Shown piece by piece: positions 7,668-15,675 of a stretch of 64,000 nucleotides of DNA. A program made the translations under genes and the position numbers. The DNA lies in contig JBFFMJ010000004.1 of the NCBI GenBank assembly GCA_041554195.1, positions 186,001 to 250,000 on the forward strand, in the 5' to 3' direction. The notes below the pieces were generated by a model that saw only the letters and a list, made by a program, of their open reading frames with translations, was not told the origin of the DNA and searched no databases. Position 1 is the first letter of the stretch. Every line of letters starts with the position of its first letter. Source of the stretch: JAPHSX01 sp041554195 (lineage in GTDB: Bacteria; Pseudomonadota; Gammaproteobacteria; Thiohalomonadales; Thiohalomonadaceae).

Positions 7668-8546
7668 ATGCGTCCATACCTGGACCTGATGCAGCATGTA
7701 CTTGATAACGGAGCCAAGAAAGGGGATCGCACCGGTACCGGCACCCTCAGCGTATTCGGCCACCAGATGCGATTTAATCTGAGCGAGGGTTTCCCGCTGC
7801 TCACCACCAAGAAGGTCTTTCTGCGCGGCATTATCCACGAATTGCTGTGGTTTCTCGCCGGGGATACCAACATTAAGTACCTGGTCGATAACAAGGTCGG
7901 GATCTGGAACGAGTGGCCCCACGCCAGTTATATCAAGGCGACCGGTGAAAATATGGCGCTGGAGGCATTCATTGAGCGTATTCGTGACGACGAGGCCTTC
8001 GCCAAAGAGTGGGGCGGCATCGGCCCAGGTTACGGCTACCAGTGGCGCAGCTGGCCGACCCCCGATGGCGGTCACATCGATCAAATCAGCCAACTGGTAA
8101 ATCAAATCAAGAATACCCCTGACTCACGTCGCATGCTGGTCTCAGCCTGGAACGTAGCTGAGGTCGATAACATGGCGCTGCCGCCGTGCCACACCCTGTT
8201 CCAGTTTTACGTCGCCGATGGCAAGCTCTCCTGCCAGCTATATCAGCGCTCTGCCGACATCTTCCTTGGCGTGCCGTTTAATATCGCCTCCTATGCGTTG
8301 CTGACGATGATGATCGCCCAGGTCTGCGACCTTGAGCCGGGAGATTTTGTCCACACTTTGGGTGATGCCCACATCTATTCCAACCACCTGGAACAGAGCC
8401 GTGAGCAGCTGTCGCGCGACACCTTCCCGCTGCCGCAGATGAAGATTAATCCCGAGGTCAAGGATCTCTTCGCCTTTACCATCGACGATTTTGAGTTAAT
8501 CAATTACCAGAGCCATCCCGCTATAAAGGCCCCCGTAGCGGTTTAA
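7668..8546 (+). CDS. thyA: Thymidylate synthase
   Basis: ThyA converts dUMP to dTMP using methylene-tetrahydrofolate. The 292-residue protein has the folate/dUMP motifs RTGTGTLSVFG, the catalytic Cys174 in LPPCHTLFQF, QRSADIFLGVPFN and the C-terminal IKAPVAV. It is longer than the 264-residue E. coli enzyme because of an insertion at about residues 84-118 (between NEWPHASYIK and GPGYGYQW), which is common in longer ThyA variants. folA lies two genes downstream, regenerating the dihydrofolate it makes. Confidence 0.97.
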   Translation: MRPYLDLMQHVLDNGAKKGDRTGTGTLSVFGHQMRFNLSEGFPLLTTKKVFLRGIIHELLWFLAGDTNIKYLVDNKVGIWNEWPHASYIKATGENMALEAFIERIRDDEAFAKEWGGIGPGYGYQWRSWPTPDGGHIDQISQLVNQIKNTPDSRRMLVSAWNVAEVDNMALPPCHTLFQFYVADGKLSCQLYQRSADIFLGVPFNIASYALLTMMIAQVCDLEPGDFVHTLGDAHIYSNHLEQSREQLSRDTFPLPQMKINPEVKDLFAFTIDDFELINYQSHPAIKAPVAV

Positions 8547-8563
8547 ACTCAGTGAGAAATATA

Positions 8564-9025
8564 ATGAAAAAAATGCTGACTCTCGCACTACTACTTTCCT
8601 CCGCTAGCGCCTTTGCCGACGGCAAACAACTGCTCGAAGGCCAGTGCATGGAGTGCCACACAATTGATGGTATGGGGGGCGAGAAAAAATCAGCCCCGCC
8701 GATGTATGCGGTGTGGCACCACTACCGTCAAAAATACTCGGATAAGTCCTCTTTTGTCGCGGCTATCACCGCCTGGTTACAGCAGCCACAGAGGGATAAG
8801 GCGCTGATGATGGGGGCGATTAAGAAGTTTGGTCCCATGGATAAGATGAAGATCGATGTGGCACAGGCGCACAGTGTCGCGGAACATCTTTATGAGCGCG
8901 ATTTTGATATACCCCAGTGGTACATCGTTCACTACGACAAAATGCACGGCAGCAAAGCGCATGGTTACGACGGTAGCGAAAGGCATGCACTGAAAACCGA
9001 ACACCAACATGAGCAACAGCACTAA
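8564..9025 (+). CDS. Small periplasmic c-type cytochrome
   Basis: The start ATG at 8564 is followed by a signal peptide (MKKMLTLALLLSSASAFA). One haem-binding motif CMECH follows about 14 residues into the mature protein. The remainder is rich in Met, His and Lys, with several Met residues available as distal ligand and a His-rich C-terminus. The mature part is short, as in class I cytochromes. It sits between thyA and folA with tight spacing, an unusual place for an electron carrier. Its redox partner is unknown, but in a sulfur oxidiser it could accept electrons from periplasmic oxidation. Confidence 0.85.
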   Translation: MKKMLTLALLLSSASAFADGKQLLEGQCMECHTIDGMGGEKKSAPPMYAVWHHYRQKYSDKSSFVAAITAWLQQPQRDKALMMGAIKKFGPMDKMKIDVAQAHSVAEHLYERDFDIPQWYIVHYDKMHGSKAHGYDGSERHALKTEHQHEQQH

Positions 9026-9028
9026 GCA

Positions 9029-9517
9029 ATGATTATTTCACTAATCTGGGCGATGGATGAAAATCGCCTCATTGGCGTAGAAAATCGTCTGCCGTGGAAG
9101 CTGCCCGCCGACATGAAATGGTTTCGCCGTAACACTCTGGGTAAACCGATCATCATGGGGCGCAAGACCTTCGACTCCTTTGGTGGCCGCCCGCTCCCCG
9201 AACGTACCAACATCATAGTCACCCGCGACAAAGATTATCGTGCCGAAGGGGCGGTGGTGGTCTATTCCATTGATGAGGCACTCAAGGCCGCAGGCAACGC
9301 CGAAGAGGTGATGATCATCGGCGGCGCCTCTTTCTATGAGCAGATGTTACCCCGCGCGGATCGCCTCTATATTACTCTTGTGCATGGTGAGTTTAAGGGT
9401 GACGCCTGGTTCCCCGAGTTTTCCATGGATGAGTGGCAGGAAGTGGCGCGTGAAGAGCACCCCGTCGATGAGAAAAACAGTGTCGCCTGTTCCTTCCTCA
9501 GCTATCAGCAAAAATAG
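9029..9517 (+). CDS. folA: Dihydrofolate reductase
   Basis: FolA reduces dihydrofolate to tetrahydrofolate with NADPH. The 162-residue protein has the N-terminal motif ISLIWAMDENRLIG, the Met20-loop-like LPWKLPADMKWF, GKPIIMGRKTFDS, and the NADPH-binding EVMIIGGASFYEQ. Length is normal. It starts 3 nt after the cytochrome stop, so it is probably cotranscribed with thyA and the cytochrome. Confidence 0.97.
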   Translation: MIISLIWAMDENRLIGVENRLPWKLPADMKWFRRNTLGKPIIMGRKTFDSFGGRPLPERTNIIVTRDKDYRAEGAVVVYSIDEALKAAGNAEEVMIIGGASFYEQMLPRADRLYITLVHGEFKGDAWFPEFSMDEWQEVAREEHPVDEKNSVACSFLSYQQK

Positions 9518-9531
9518 CGAGTCACACCAAT

Positions 9532-10056
9532 GTGGAAACATCACCGATAAATATCGCCACTCAATTCCCGCGGGAGGCGCAACGCCTACGGCTTCTTCTC
9601 GGCATCACCCTGTTACTCTTAGTGGCAGGGCTGCTCGCCCCGATCATCACCCTCAATAAATTCGTCCTGATTGAAAATACCTTCTCCGTGTTCAGCGGCA
9701 CCCTTGAGCTTTTAAAGGAAGGTCAGCTCTTTCTCTTTATCCTGATCGCCGGTTTCAGCATCGCCGTGCCGTTACTTAAACTCGCTGTGCTACACAAACT
9801 GTTAACCACCAGGGAAACCGCCACAAAAAATATAGACCGCTATCTCCACTGGATGCACCTCTACGGCAAGTGGTCGATGCTCGACGTGTTTGTCGTCGCC
9901 GTGCTGGTAGTCGCGGTAAAGCTCGGGGCGATTGCCAGTGTTGATATGCGCTATGGACTTTATTTGTTTGCTGGAGCGGTTGTTTTGACGATGTTGGTTA
10001 CGGCGAGGGTGGTGAAGTTGACGGAAAAGTTGCGCTCCGCCCCCGTCAATTCTTAG
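9532..10056 (+). CDS. Paraquat-inducible protein A (PqiA) domain membrane protein
   Basis: The 174-residue integral membrane protein starts at a GTG 14 nt after folA. It has four hydrophobic segments (about 20-42, 65-85, 108-128 and 135-155) and the PqiA-domain elements LNKFVLIENTFSVFSG and LHLYGKWSMLDVFVVAVLV. PqiA proteins work in envelope lipid trafficking with MCE-type PqiB, but no pqiB is nearby, and this protein carries one domain rather than the usual tandem pair. Its 3' end overlaps rnfE by 4 nt in a convergent arrangement. Confidence 0.85.
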   Translation: METSPINIATQFPREAQRLRLLLGITLLLLVAGLLAPIITLNKFVLIENTFSVFSGTLELLKEGQLFLFILIAGFSIAVPLLKLAVLHKLLTTRETATKNIDRYLHWMHLYGKWSMLDVFVVAVLVVAVKLGAIASVDMRYGLYLFAGAVVLTMLVTARVVKLTEKLRSAPVNS

Positions 10057-10745
10057 CCCTCAGCCTCAGCCGTTTGCAGCGTCGGATTTTCCTGGTTTAC
10101 CGTTTTCGGCGCGCGCTGGTCGATGAGATTTTTCACTGCAATCAATAGTCCCAGTCCGATAAAGGCTCCGGGGGGGAGGATGGCGAGGAGGAAGCCTTTG
10201 TAGTCTTCGAATACGGTGATGGTGATCCAGCGTGCCGCTTCGCCGAACATCATGTGGGCCTGGGCGAAGAGGGTGCCGAAGCCGATGAGTTCGCGCATTG
10301 CGCCGAGGATGACAAGTATCACGGCGAAGCCGAGGCCCATGGTGAGTCCATCGACAAAGGATTTACCTACCGGGTTTTTCGAGGCGAAGGCCTCGGCTCT
10401 TCCCAAAATGGCGCAGTTGGTAACGATCAGCGGGATGAAGATCCCCAGTACCTTGTAGAGGTCGTGGAAGAAGGCGTTCATCGCCAGCTCGACGGCGGTA
10501 ACGAAGGAGGCGATCACCAGTACGAAGACGGGGATGCGGATCTCGGGGCGCACGAAATTCCTAATTAGCGAGACGGTGACGTTGGAGCAGACCAGCACCA
10601 GGATGGTGGCAAGCCCCAGTCCCAGGCCGTTGATTGCGGTGGAGGTGACGGCGAGCAGCGGACAGAGGCCGAGGATCTGCACCAGTGCCACATTGTTGGT
10701 CCAGAAGCCGTCGCGGCTTATCTGCTGGTAACTGATCTCAGACAT
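10053..10745 (-). CDS. rnfE: Rnf complex subunit E
   Basis: RnfE is an integral membrane subunit homologous to RnfA and NqrD, part of the ion-translocating ferredoxin:NAD oxidoreductase. The 230-residue protein has six hydrophobic segments and family elements VALVQILGLCPLLAV and LIVTNCAILGRAEAFASK, including the conserved Cys residues in the membrane that bind an iron-sulfur cluster in Rnf/Nqr. The tail after residue 205 is polar. It is the last gene of rnfABCDGE and starts where rnfG ends. Confidence 0.96.
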   Translation of the reverse strand: MSEISYQQISRDGFWTNNVALVQILGLCPLLAVTSTAINGLGLGLATILVLVCSNVTVSLIRNFVRPEIRIPVFVLVIASFVTAVELAMNAFFHDLYKVLGIFIPLIVTNCAILGRAEAFASKNPVGKSFVDGLTMGLGFAVILVILGAMRELIGFGTLFAQAHMMFGEAARWITITVFEDYKGFLLAILPPGAFIGLGLLIAVKNLIDQRAPKTVNQENPTLQTAEAEG

Positions 10746-11386
10746 TACTCATTCTCCACTTCTACGCCATCGGCAAACAACGCCTCGCGATGCTGCTGAT
10801 AATAGCGCAGGGTGTTGTAGACTGCCTTGACCACGGCGCGCGGGGTGATGGTGGCACCGGTAAACTGGTCGAACTGCCCTCCATCCTTCTTTACCTTCCA
10901 GCCTGCGCTCTCGGGATTGAGCAACGAGCGGCCATTGAAGCCCTGTACCCAGTCGGAGCGCTCGGCCTCAATGCCATCGCCCAGCCCCGGTGTTTCGTGA
11001 TGGTTGATCACCCGCACCCCGGCGAGGGTACCGTCGTAGTTAATGCCTACTAACAGTTTGATGGTGCCGTTGTAGCCGTCGGGGGCGGCGGAGGCGATCA
11101 CCGCCGCTACCGGCTGCCCACTCATGCGGGCGCGGTAGATATTCACCCCGTCCCTGCTGCCGAGTAGTGCCTTGTTATGCACTGTGATGAGGTCGGCGTA
11201 GATGTCGTTGTCGTGCGCCTCGGGCGAGATGATCTGATGCAGGCTGCGCAGCAGCGCCTGACGTTCGTTCTCGGCGATGCGCTCCATGGTGCCCTCGTAG
11301 GTGAGGGCGACCAGTCCGGTGCCAACCACCGAAAAGAGGCCGAGGATCATCGCGCCGATCACCATATTTCGCCACGGCATGCTCAT
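10745..11386 (-). CDS. rnfG: Rnf complex subunit G (covalent flavoprotein)
   Basis: RnfG is anchored by one N-terminal segment (about 9-29) and exposes an FMN-binding domain to the periplasm. The covalent FMN site is DQFTGAT (173-179), with Thr179 the expected attachment residue for ApbE-catalysed flavinylation. Length (213 residues) is typical. Its stop overlaps the rnfE start by one base. It passes electrons between flavin centres of Rnf. Confidence 0.96.
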   Translation of the reverse strand: MSMPWRNMVIGAMILGLFSVVGTGLVALTYEGTMERIAENERQALLRSLHQIISPEAHDNDIYADLITVHNKALLGSRDGVNIYRARMSGQPVAAVIASAAPDGYNGTIKLLVGINYDGTLAGVRVINHHETPGLGDGIEAERSDWVQGFNGRSLLNPESAGWKVKKDGGQFDQFTGATITPRAVVKAVYNTLRYYQQHREALFADGVEVENE

Positions 11387-12396
11387 GCCCTTTTTTCCCC
11401 GAAGACCCGCGGGCGGGTGTAGTAGTCGATGGTGGGGGCGGTCATGTTCATCAGTAGCACCGAGAAGGCGACGCCATCCGGGTAGCCGCCCCAGCTGCGG
11501 ATGATAAAGACCAGTACCCCCACGCCGGCACCGAACAGCAGGCGACCGCGGTCGCTGGTGGCACCGCTCACCGGGTCGGTGGCGATAAAGAAGGCTCCGA
11601 GCATCGCCCCGCCGCTAAAGAGGTGAAACAGCGGGTCGGCATAAGATTGAGGATTGATCAGGTGGAATACGGCGGCAATGACGAAGAGAGTGCCGAGCAT
11701 TGCCACCGGGACGTGCCAGCTGATCACCCGCTTGAACAGCAGCCACAGGCCGCCGAGCAGGATGAGGCCGTTAATCACCTCCCAGCCGCGCCCGCCGAGG
11801 TGGCCGAACAGCGAGGAGGCCATCACCTTGTCCATTGCCACCCCCATGCCGAGCTGGGTCTTCAGGGTATCGAGCGGGGTGGCACCGCTAAGACTGTCGA
11901 TGACGCCGCTGCCAAAGACCGCACTGGCGCTCATCGACAGGGTCAGCCCAGTCTCGCGCAGCTCTGCCGGTGAGAGCCAGGCGGTCATCTCGCGGGGGAA
12001 GGAGATCAGTAGCACCACATAGCCGACCATCGCCGGGTTAAAGGGGTTGAAGCCGAGGCCGCCGTAGAGCTGTTTGGCGAAGATGATGGCAAAGGCGGTG
12101 CCGACCACCACCAGCCACCAGGGGGCAAGCGGCGGCAGGGCGATGGCGAGCAGCAGCGCGGTGACCAGGGCGCTACCATCGAGCAGGGTGGGGACAATGG
12201 GGCGCGCACGCAGCTTGAGCACCAGCGCCTCGCTGGCAAGCGCGGTGGCTACCGCGATCACCATGCTGAAGAGGATGCCCCAGCCGAACAGCCAGGCGTG
12301 GGCCGCCAGCGCCGGGATCAGCGCTAGGCAGACCTGTAGCATCACCTTGTTAAGGGCGGCGGGGCCGTGCATGTGGGGGGAACTGATGGCGGACAT
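11383..12396 (-). CDS. rnfD: Rnf complex subunit D (covalent flavoprotein)
   Basis: RnfD is a polytopic membrane protein homologous to NqrB. The 337-residue sequence has multiple hydrophobic helices, the conserved GGLGFNPFNPAMVGYVVLL element and a covalent FMN motif DSLSGAT (167-173), with Thr173 as the attachment residue. The late element VSGATSDRGRLLFG and the terminal polar segment are also typical. It overlaps rnfG by 4 nt. Confidence 0.96.
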   Translation of the reverse strand: MSAISSPHMHGPAALNKVMLQVCLALIPALAAHAWLFGWGILFSMVIAVATALASEALVLKLRARPIVPTLLDGSALVTALLLAIALPPLAPWWLVVVGTAFAIIFAKQLYGGLGFNPFNPAMVGYVVLLISFPREMTAWLSPAELRETGLTLSMSASAVFGSGVIDSLSGATPLDTLKTQLGMGVAMDKVMASSLFGHLGGRGWEVINGLILLGGLWLLFKRVISWHVPVAMLGTLFVIAAVFHLINPQSYADPLFHLFSGGAMLGAFFIATDPVSGATSDRGRLLFGAGVGVLVFIIRSWGGYPDGVAFSVLLMNMTAPTIDYYTRPRVFGEKRA

Positions 12397-12401
12397 GCGT
12401 G

Positions 12402-14054
12402 TTAGTTCTCCTCTTGGCCGCTGGGGGGGGTATCGCTGCTGGCCGCGGTGCGGCGGGCATCGATCTCGGCGATCTTCTGCTGCTGCTCGGTGGTGAGATT
12501 GTCGGTGTTCTTCGGCGCGGTGTCGCTGCTGTCACGCTTGGCCTTGGCCCGTTCCATTGCCGCCTGAATTGCCGCCTTCTTGGCATCGGCATCGCCGTCC
12601 TTTTTAACCGCCTGGGCACGGGCCTTGTGCTTGGCCGCCTTCTCCGCTTTCTCGCGCTCCTTGCGCAAGCCACGGAACTCGTGGCGCTCGCGTGCCCTGT
12701 CGGCGGCCTGCCTGTCGCGCTCCTGCGCCCAGATCTCGGTCTTGGCGTAGCGGTAGAACTGTACCAGCGGCAGGCTGGAGGGGCAGACATAGGCACAGCA
12801 GCCACACTCGATACAGTCGAATAGCCGGTAGTCCTGCACCTTGTCGAACTCCTTGGCGCGGCTATGCCAGTAGAGCTGTTGTGGCAGTAGCTGCGCCGGG
12901 CAGACACGGGCACACTCACCGCAGCGGATGCAAGGCATGGCGGGGGCGGGCTTTGGCAGGTCGCTATCGCTGGCTAGCAACAGACAGTTGGTGGTCTTGA
13001 TGGTCGGTAACTGTTCGTTCGCCAGTTCAAAGCCCATCATCGGCCCGCCCATCAGCAACTGGTAACGCCCCTGAGTGCCGCCGGCCTGCTCGAGCAGTTG
13101 CGCGATAGGGGTGCCGATACGCACCTCAATGTTTTGCGGTGCCGCGGCGCCCTGACCGGTGATGGTGACGATGCGGCTGATCAACGGCTCGCCCTGCTCC
13201 ACCGCGCGGTAGATGGCGGCGGCGGTGGCCACGTTGTGGCAGACCACGCCGATATCCAGCGGCAGCCCCTGCGAGGGGACCTCCTTACCGGTGAGTATCT
13301 TGATCAGCTGCTTCTCGCCGCCAGTGGGGTAGCGGGTGGGCACCACGACCACCTCAATCTGTTTTTCGCTGATCTCCGCCAGGGCCACGCGCATCGCGTT
13401 GATCGCCTCGGGCTTGTTGTCCTCGATGCCGATGAGGCAGTGGCGCGCCTGTAGCGCGTGGCGCATGATACGCGCCCCTTTGATCACCTCGGCCGGGCGC
13501 TCGCGCATCAGCATGTCGTCGCAGCTGATGTAGGGCTCGCACTCGGCGCCGTTGAGGATCAGGGTCTCGACTGCGGTACGGCCGCCGGGGTTCAATTTGA
13601 TAAAGCTGGGGAAGCCTGCGCCGCCAAGACCGACGATGCCGGCATCACGAATAATGTTACGTAATTCACTCGGGTCGAGTTGTTTGTAGTCCGGGTGGGG
13701 GGTAAGCGCGCACCACTGATCGTCCCCGTCGGTGTCGATGACGATGCAGGGGGCGGCGAGGCCGGAGGGGTGGGGCACCTCCCGTTCCTCGATAGCGACT
13801 ACGGTACCGGAGCTGCTGGCATGTATCGGGGCACTGACATAGCCCTCGGGCTGGGCCAGCAGCTGCCCTTTAAGCACCCGGTCACCGATGGCCACCAACG
13901 GCTTGGCCGGTGCACCGATGTGTTGCTGTAACGGGATCACCAGCTGCGAGGGAATACCGGCCTCACTAATTGGCTGGCTGGTGGATAGGGCCTTGTGCTC
14001 ATCCAGATGCAAGCCACCGGGAAAATGCCAGAGTTTGCGGGTGTTCTCACTCAT
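12402..14054 (-). CDS. rnfC: Rnf complex subunit C (NADH/Fe-S subunit)
   Basis: RnfC is the cytoplasmic subunit that binds NAD(H) and flavin. The 550-residue protein contains GLGGAGFPSFIKL (flavin/NAD site, about 142-154), and two [4Fe-4S] motifs: C375-x2-C378-x2-C381-x3-C385 and C414-x2-C417-x2-C420-x3-C424. A highly charged Ala/Lys/Arg/Glu-rich tail after residue 435 is a variable extension seen in many gammaproteobacterial RnfC proteins. It overlaps rnfB by 4 nt. Confidence 0.96.
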   Translation of the reverse strand: MSENTRKLWHFPGGLHLDEHKALSTSQPISEAGIPSQLVIPLQQHIGAPAKPLVAIGDRVLKGQLLAQPEGYVSAPIHASSSGTVVAIEEREVPHPSGLAAPCIVIDTDGDDQWCALTPHPDYKQLDPSELRNIIRDAGIVGLGGAGFPSFIKLNPGGRTAVETLILNGAECEPYISCDDMLMRERPAEVIKGARIMRHALQARHCLIGIEDNKPEAINAMRVALAEISEKQIEVVVVPTRYPTGGEKQLIKILTGKEVPSQGLPLDIGVVCHNVATAAAIYRAVEQGEPLISRIVTITGQGAAAPQNIEVRIGTPIAQLLEQAGGTQGRYQLLMGGPMMGFELANEQLPTIKTTNCLLLASDSDLPKPAPAMPCIRCGECARVCPAQLLPQQLYWHSRAKEFDKVQDYRLFDCIECGCCAYVCPSSLPLVQFYRYAKTEIWAQERDRQAADRARERHEFRGLRKEREKAEKAAKHKARAQAVKKDGDADAKKAAIQAAMERAKAKRDSSDTAPKNTDNLTTEQQQKIAEIDARRTAASSDTPPSGQEEN

Positions 14055-14608
14055 GACGATTTCTCACTGCCGCTTGTCTCTTCGGGGAAGGGCCACTTCC
14101 AGGTGGTGGGGTCGGCCTGCACTACCACCATATCAATACAGTCTACCGGGCAGGGTTCCAGGCAGAGGTCACAGCCGGTGCATTCGCTCTCAATTACCGT
14201 GTGCATCTGCTTGGCCGCGCCGAGAATGGCATCCACCGGGCAGGCCTGAATACAGAGGGTGCAGCCGATACAGACCTGCTCATCGATCACCGCCACGGTT
14301 TTTGGCTTCTCCTCACCCACCTCATCATCCAGCGGCTTGGGGTCGACGCCGAGCAGGTCAGCCAGGGCGAGGATCACCGTCTCGCCACCGGGCGGACAGC
14401 GGTTGATATCGGCCTCACCGTTGGCAATCGCCTCGGCATAGGGGCGACAGCCGGGGTAGCTGCACTGGCCGCACTGGGTCTGTGGCAGGATGGCGTCAAT
14501 CTTATCAAGGATGGGATCGCTCTCAACCTTAAAGCGCACGGCGGCGAAACCGAGCAATAGACCGAAGGCGACGGCGAGGGCCGTCAGCGCCAGGATTGCA
14601 GTCAACAT
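14051..14608 (-). CDS. rnfB: Rnf complex subunit B (ferredoxin-like)
   Basis: RnfB has an N-terminal hydrophobic anchor (1-22), a cluster-binding region CGQCSYPGCRPYAEAI with a further upstream ligand, and two ferredoxin-type [4Fe-4S] motifs (CIGCTLCIQACPVDAI and CTGCDLCLEPCPVDCI). It is the entry point for ferredoxin electrons. The 185-residue length is normal. The gene abuts rnfA. Confidence 0.96.
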   Translation of the reverse strand: MLTAILALTALAVAFGLLLGFAAVRFKVESDPILDKIDAILPQTQCGQCSYPGCRPYAEAIANGEADINRCPPGGETVILALADLLGVDPKPLDDEVGEEKPKTVAVIDEQVCIGCTLCIQACPVDAILGAAKQMHTVIESECTGCDLCLEPCPVDCIDMVVVQADPTTWKWPFPEETSGSEKSS

Positions 14609-15189
14609 CAGCCTTTTACCAGTCCGGAGAAGCCCATAAAGGCCATCGACATCAGCCCGGCGGTGATCAGCGCGATGGCCGGGCCGCGAAAGATAACCGG
14701 TACATCGGCTACGGTGATGCGCTCACGCATCGCGGCAAAGAGTATCAGTACCATGGAGAAACCGGCGGCGGCGCCAAAGCCGTAGACGCCCGATTGCAGA
14801 AAACCGTTCTCCTCCTGCACGTTAAGCAGGGCCACGCCGAGTACCGCGCAGTTGGTGGTGATCAGCGGCAGGAAGATCCCCAGCACCTGATACAGCAGTG
14901 GCGAGGTCTTGTGTACCACCATCTCGGTAAACTGCACCACCACCGCGATCACCAGGATAAAGGCGATGGTGCGCAGGAACTCCAGTCCCAGCGGGGCCAG
15001 CAGGTATTCGTTTACCAGATAGGAGCAGATGGAGGAGAGGGTGAGGACAAAGGTGGTCGCCAGCCCCATGCCGGTGGCGGTCTCCAGCTTGCGCGAGACA
15101 CCCATGAACGGGCACAGGCCGAGAAACTTCACCAGCACGAAGTTGTTCACCAGCACCGTGCTGATCAGGATGAGGGCGTACTCTGTCAT
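14608..15189 (-). CDS. rnfA: Rnf complex subunit A
   Basis: The chosen ATG at 15189 gives the canonical start MTEYALILISTVLVNNFVL, 193 residues, with AAGG upstream; a start at 15219 would add ten unconserved residues. Six membrane helices include the conserved VKFLGLCPFMG and LITTNCAVLGVALL, whose Cys residues coordinate an intramembrane Fe-S cluster in Rnf/Nqr. It is the first gene of the operon, and its promoter should lie in 15190-15407. Confidence 0.96.
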   Translation of the reverse strand: MTEYALILISTVLVNNFVLVKFLGLCPFMGVSRKLETATGMGLATTFVLTLSSICSYLVNEYLLAPLGLEFLRTIAFILVIAVVVQFTEMVVHKTSPLLYQVLGIFLPLITTNCAVLGVALLNVQEENGFLQSGVYGFGAAAGFSMVLILFAAMRERITVADVPVIFRGPAIALITAGLMSMAFMGFSGLVKG

Positions 15190-15407
15190 ACATACCTTAT
15201 AGGGTTGCCAGGAGAGCAAAGTCTACTTAAGCCATCGGAAACTACAAGCCTTCGGCAGAAAACCGCGGGAATTTTACCGAATAAGCCTTGATTTAGCACG
15301 GAATAATCCCAGGCAGCGGCTTACTGTGATGATGCTATAACAGGGGGGGACATATCGTCATAATGACATTGTTACCCACCATCCGTGCTAGTGAGTGGGG
15401 GTAACCT

Positions 15408-15662
15408 CTATATACGGAAGTCGGTCGGCTTTTCCAGCTCATAGATCGCCTCACCGAAATCCTCCAGCCGCCGTTCCAAAATCGCCTGCGCATCGTAGAG
15501 GCCACGATTGTAGAAATAGACGCCGATCTCCTCGGCAAAGAAATCCAGCAGGAACTGCGCGTCGAACTGGCCGATATCCTGATCCAGCTCCTCCTTAAAG
15601 TAGAGCTTGATCTTGTTGGTGATCAGATCTTTTTCATCTTTGGAGAAGGTGATTTCGGGCAT
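15408..15662 (-). CDS. DUF2164 family protein
   Basis: An 84-residue cytoplasmic protein with the DUF2164 pattern: ITFSKDEKDLITNKIKLYF, FDAQFLLDFFAEEIGVYFYNRG and DAQAILERRLEDFGEAIYELE. The family is small, acidic and mostly helical, with no assigned function. It lies 13 nt downstream of metG in the same direction and is probably cotranscribed with it. Confidence 0.88.
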   Translation of the reverse strand: MPEITFSKDEKDLITNKIKLYFKEELDQDIGQFDAQFLLDFFAEEIGVYFYNRGLYDAQAILERRLEDFGEAIYELEKPTDFRI

Positions 15663-15675
15663 GGAGTTTCGTCCG

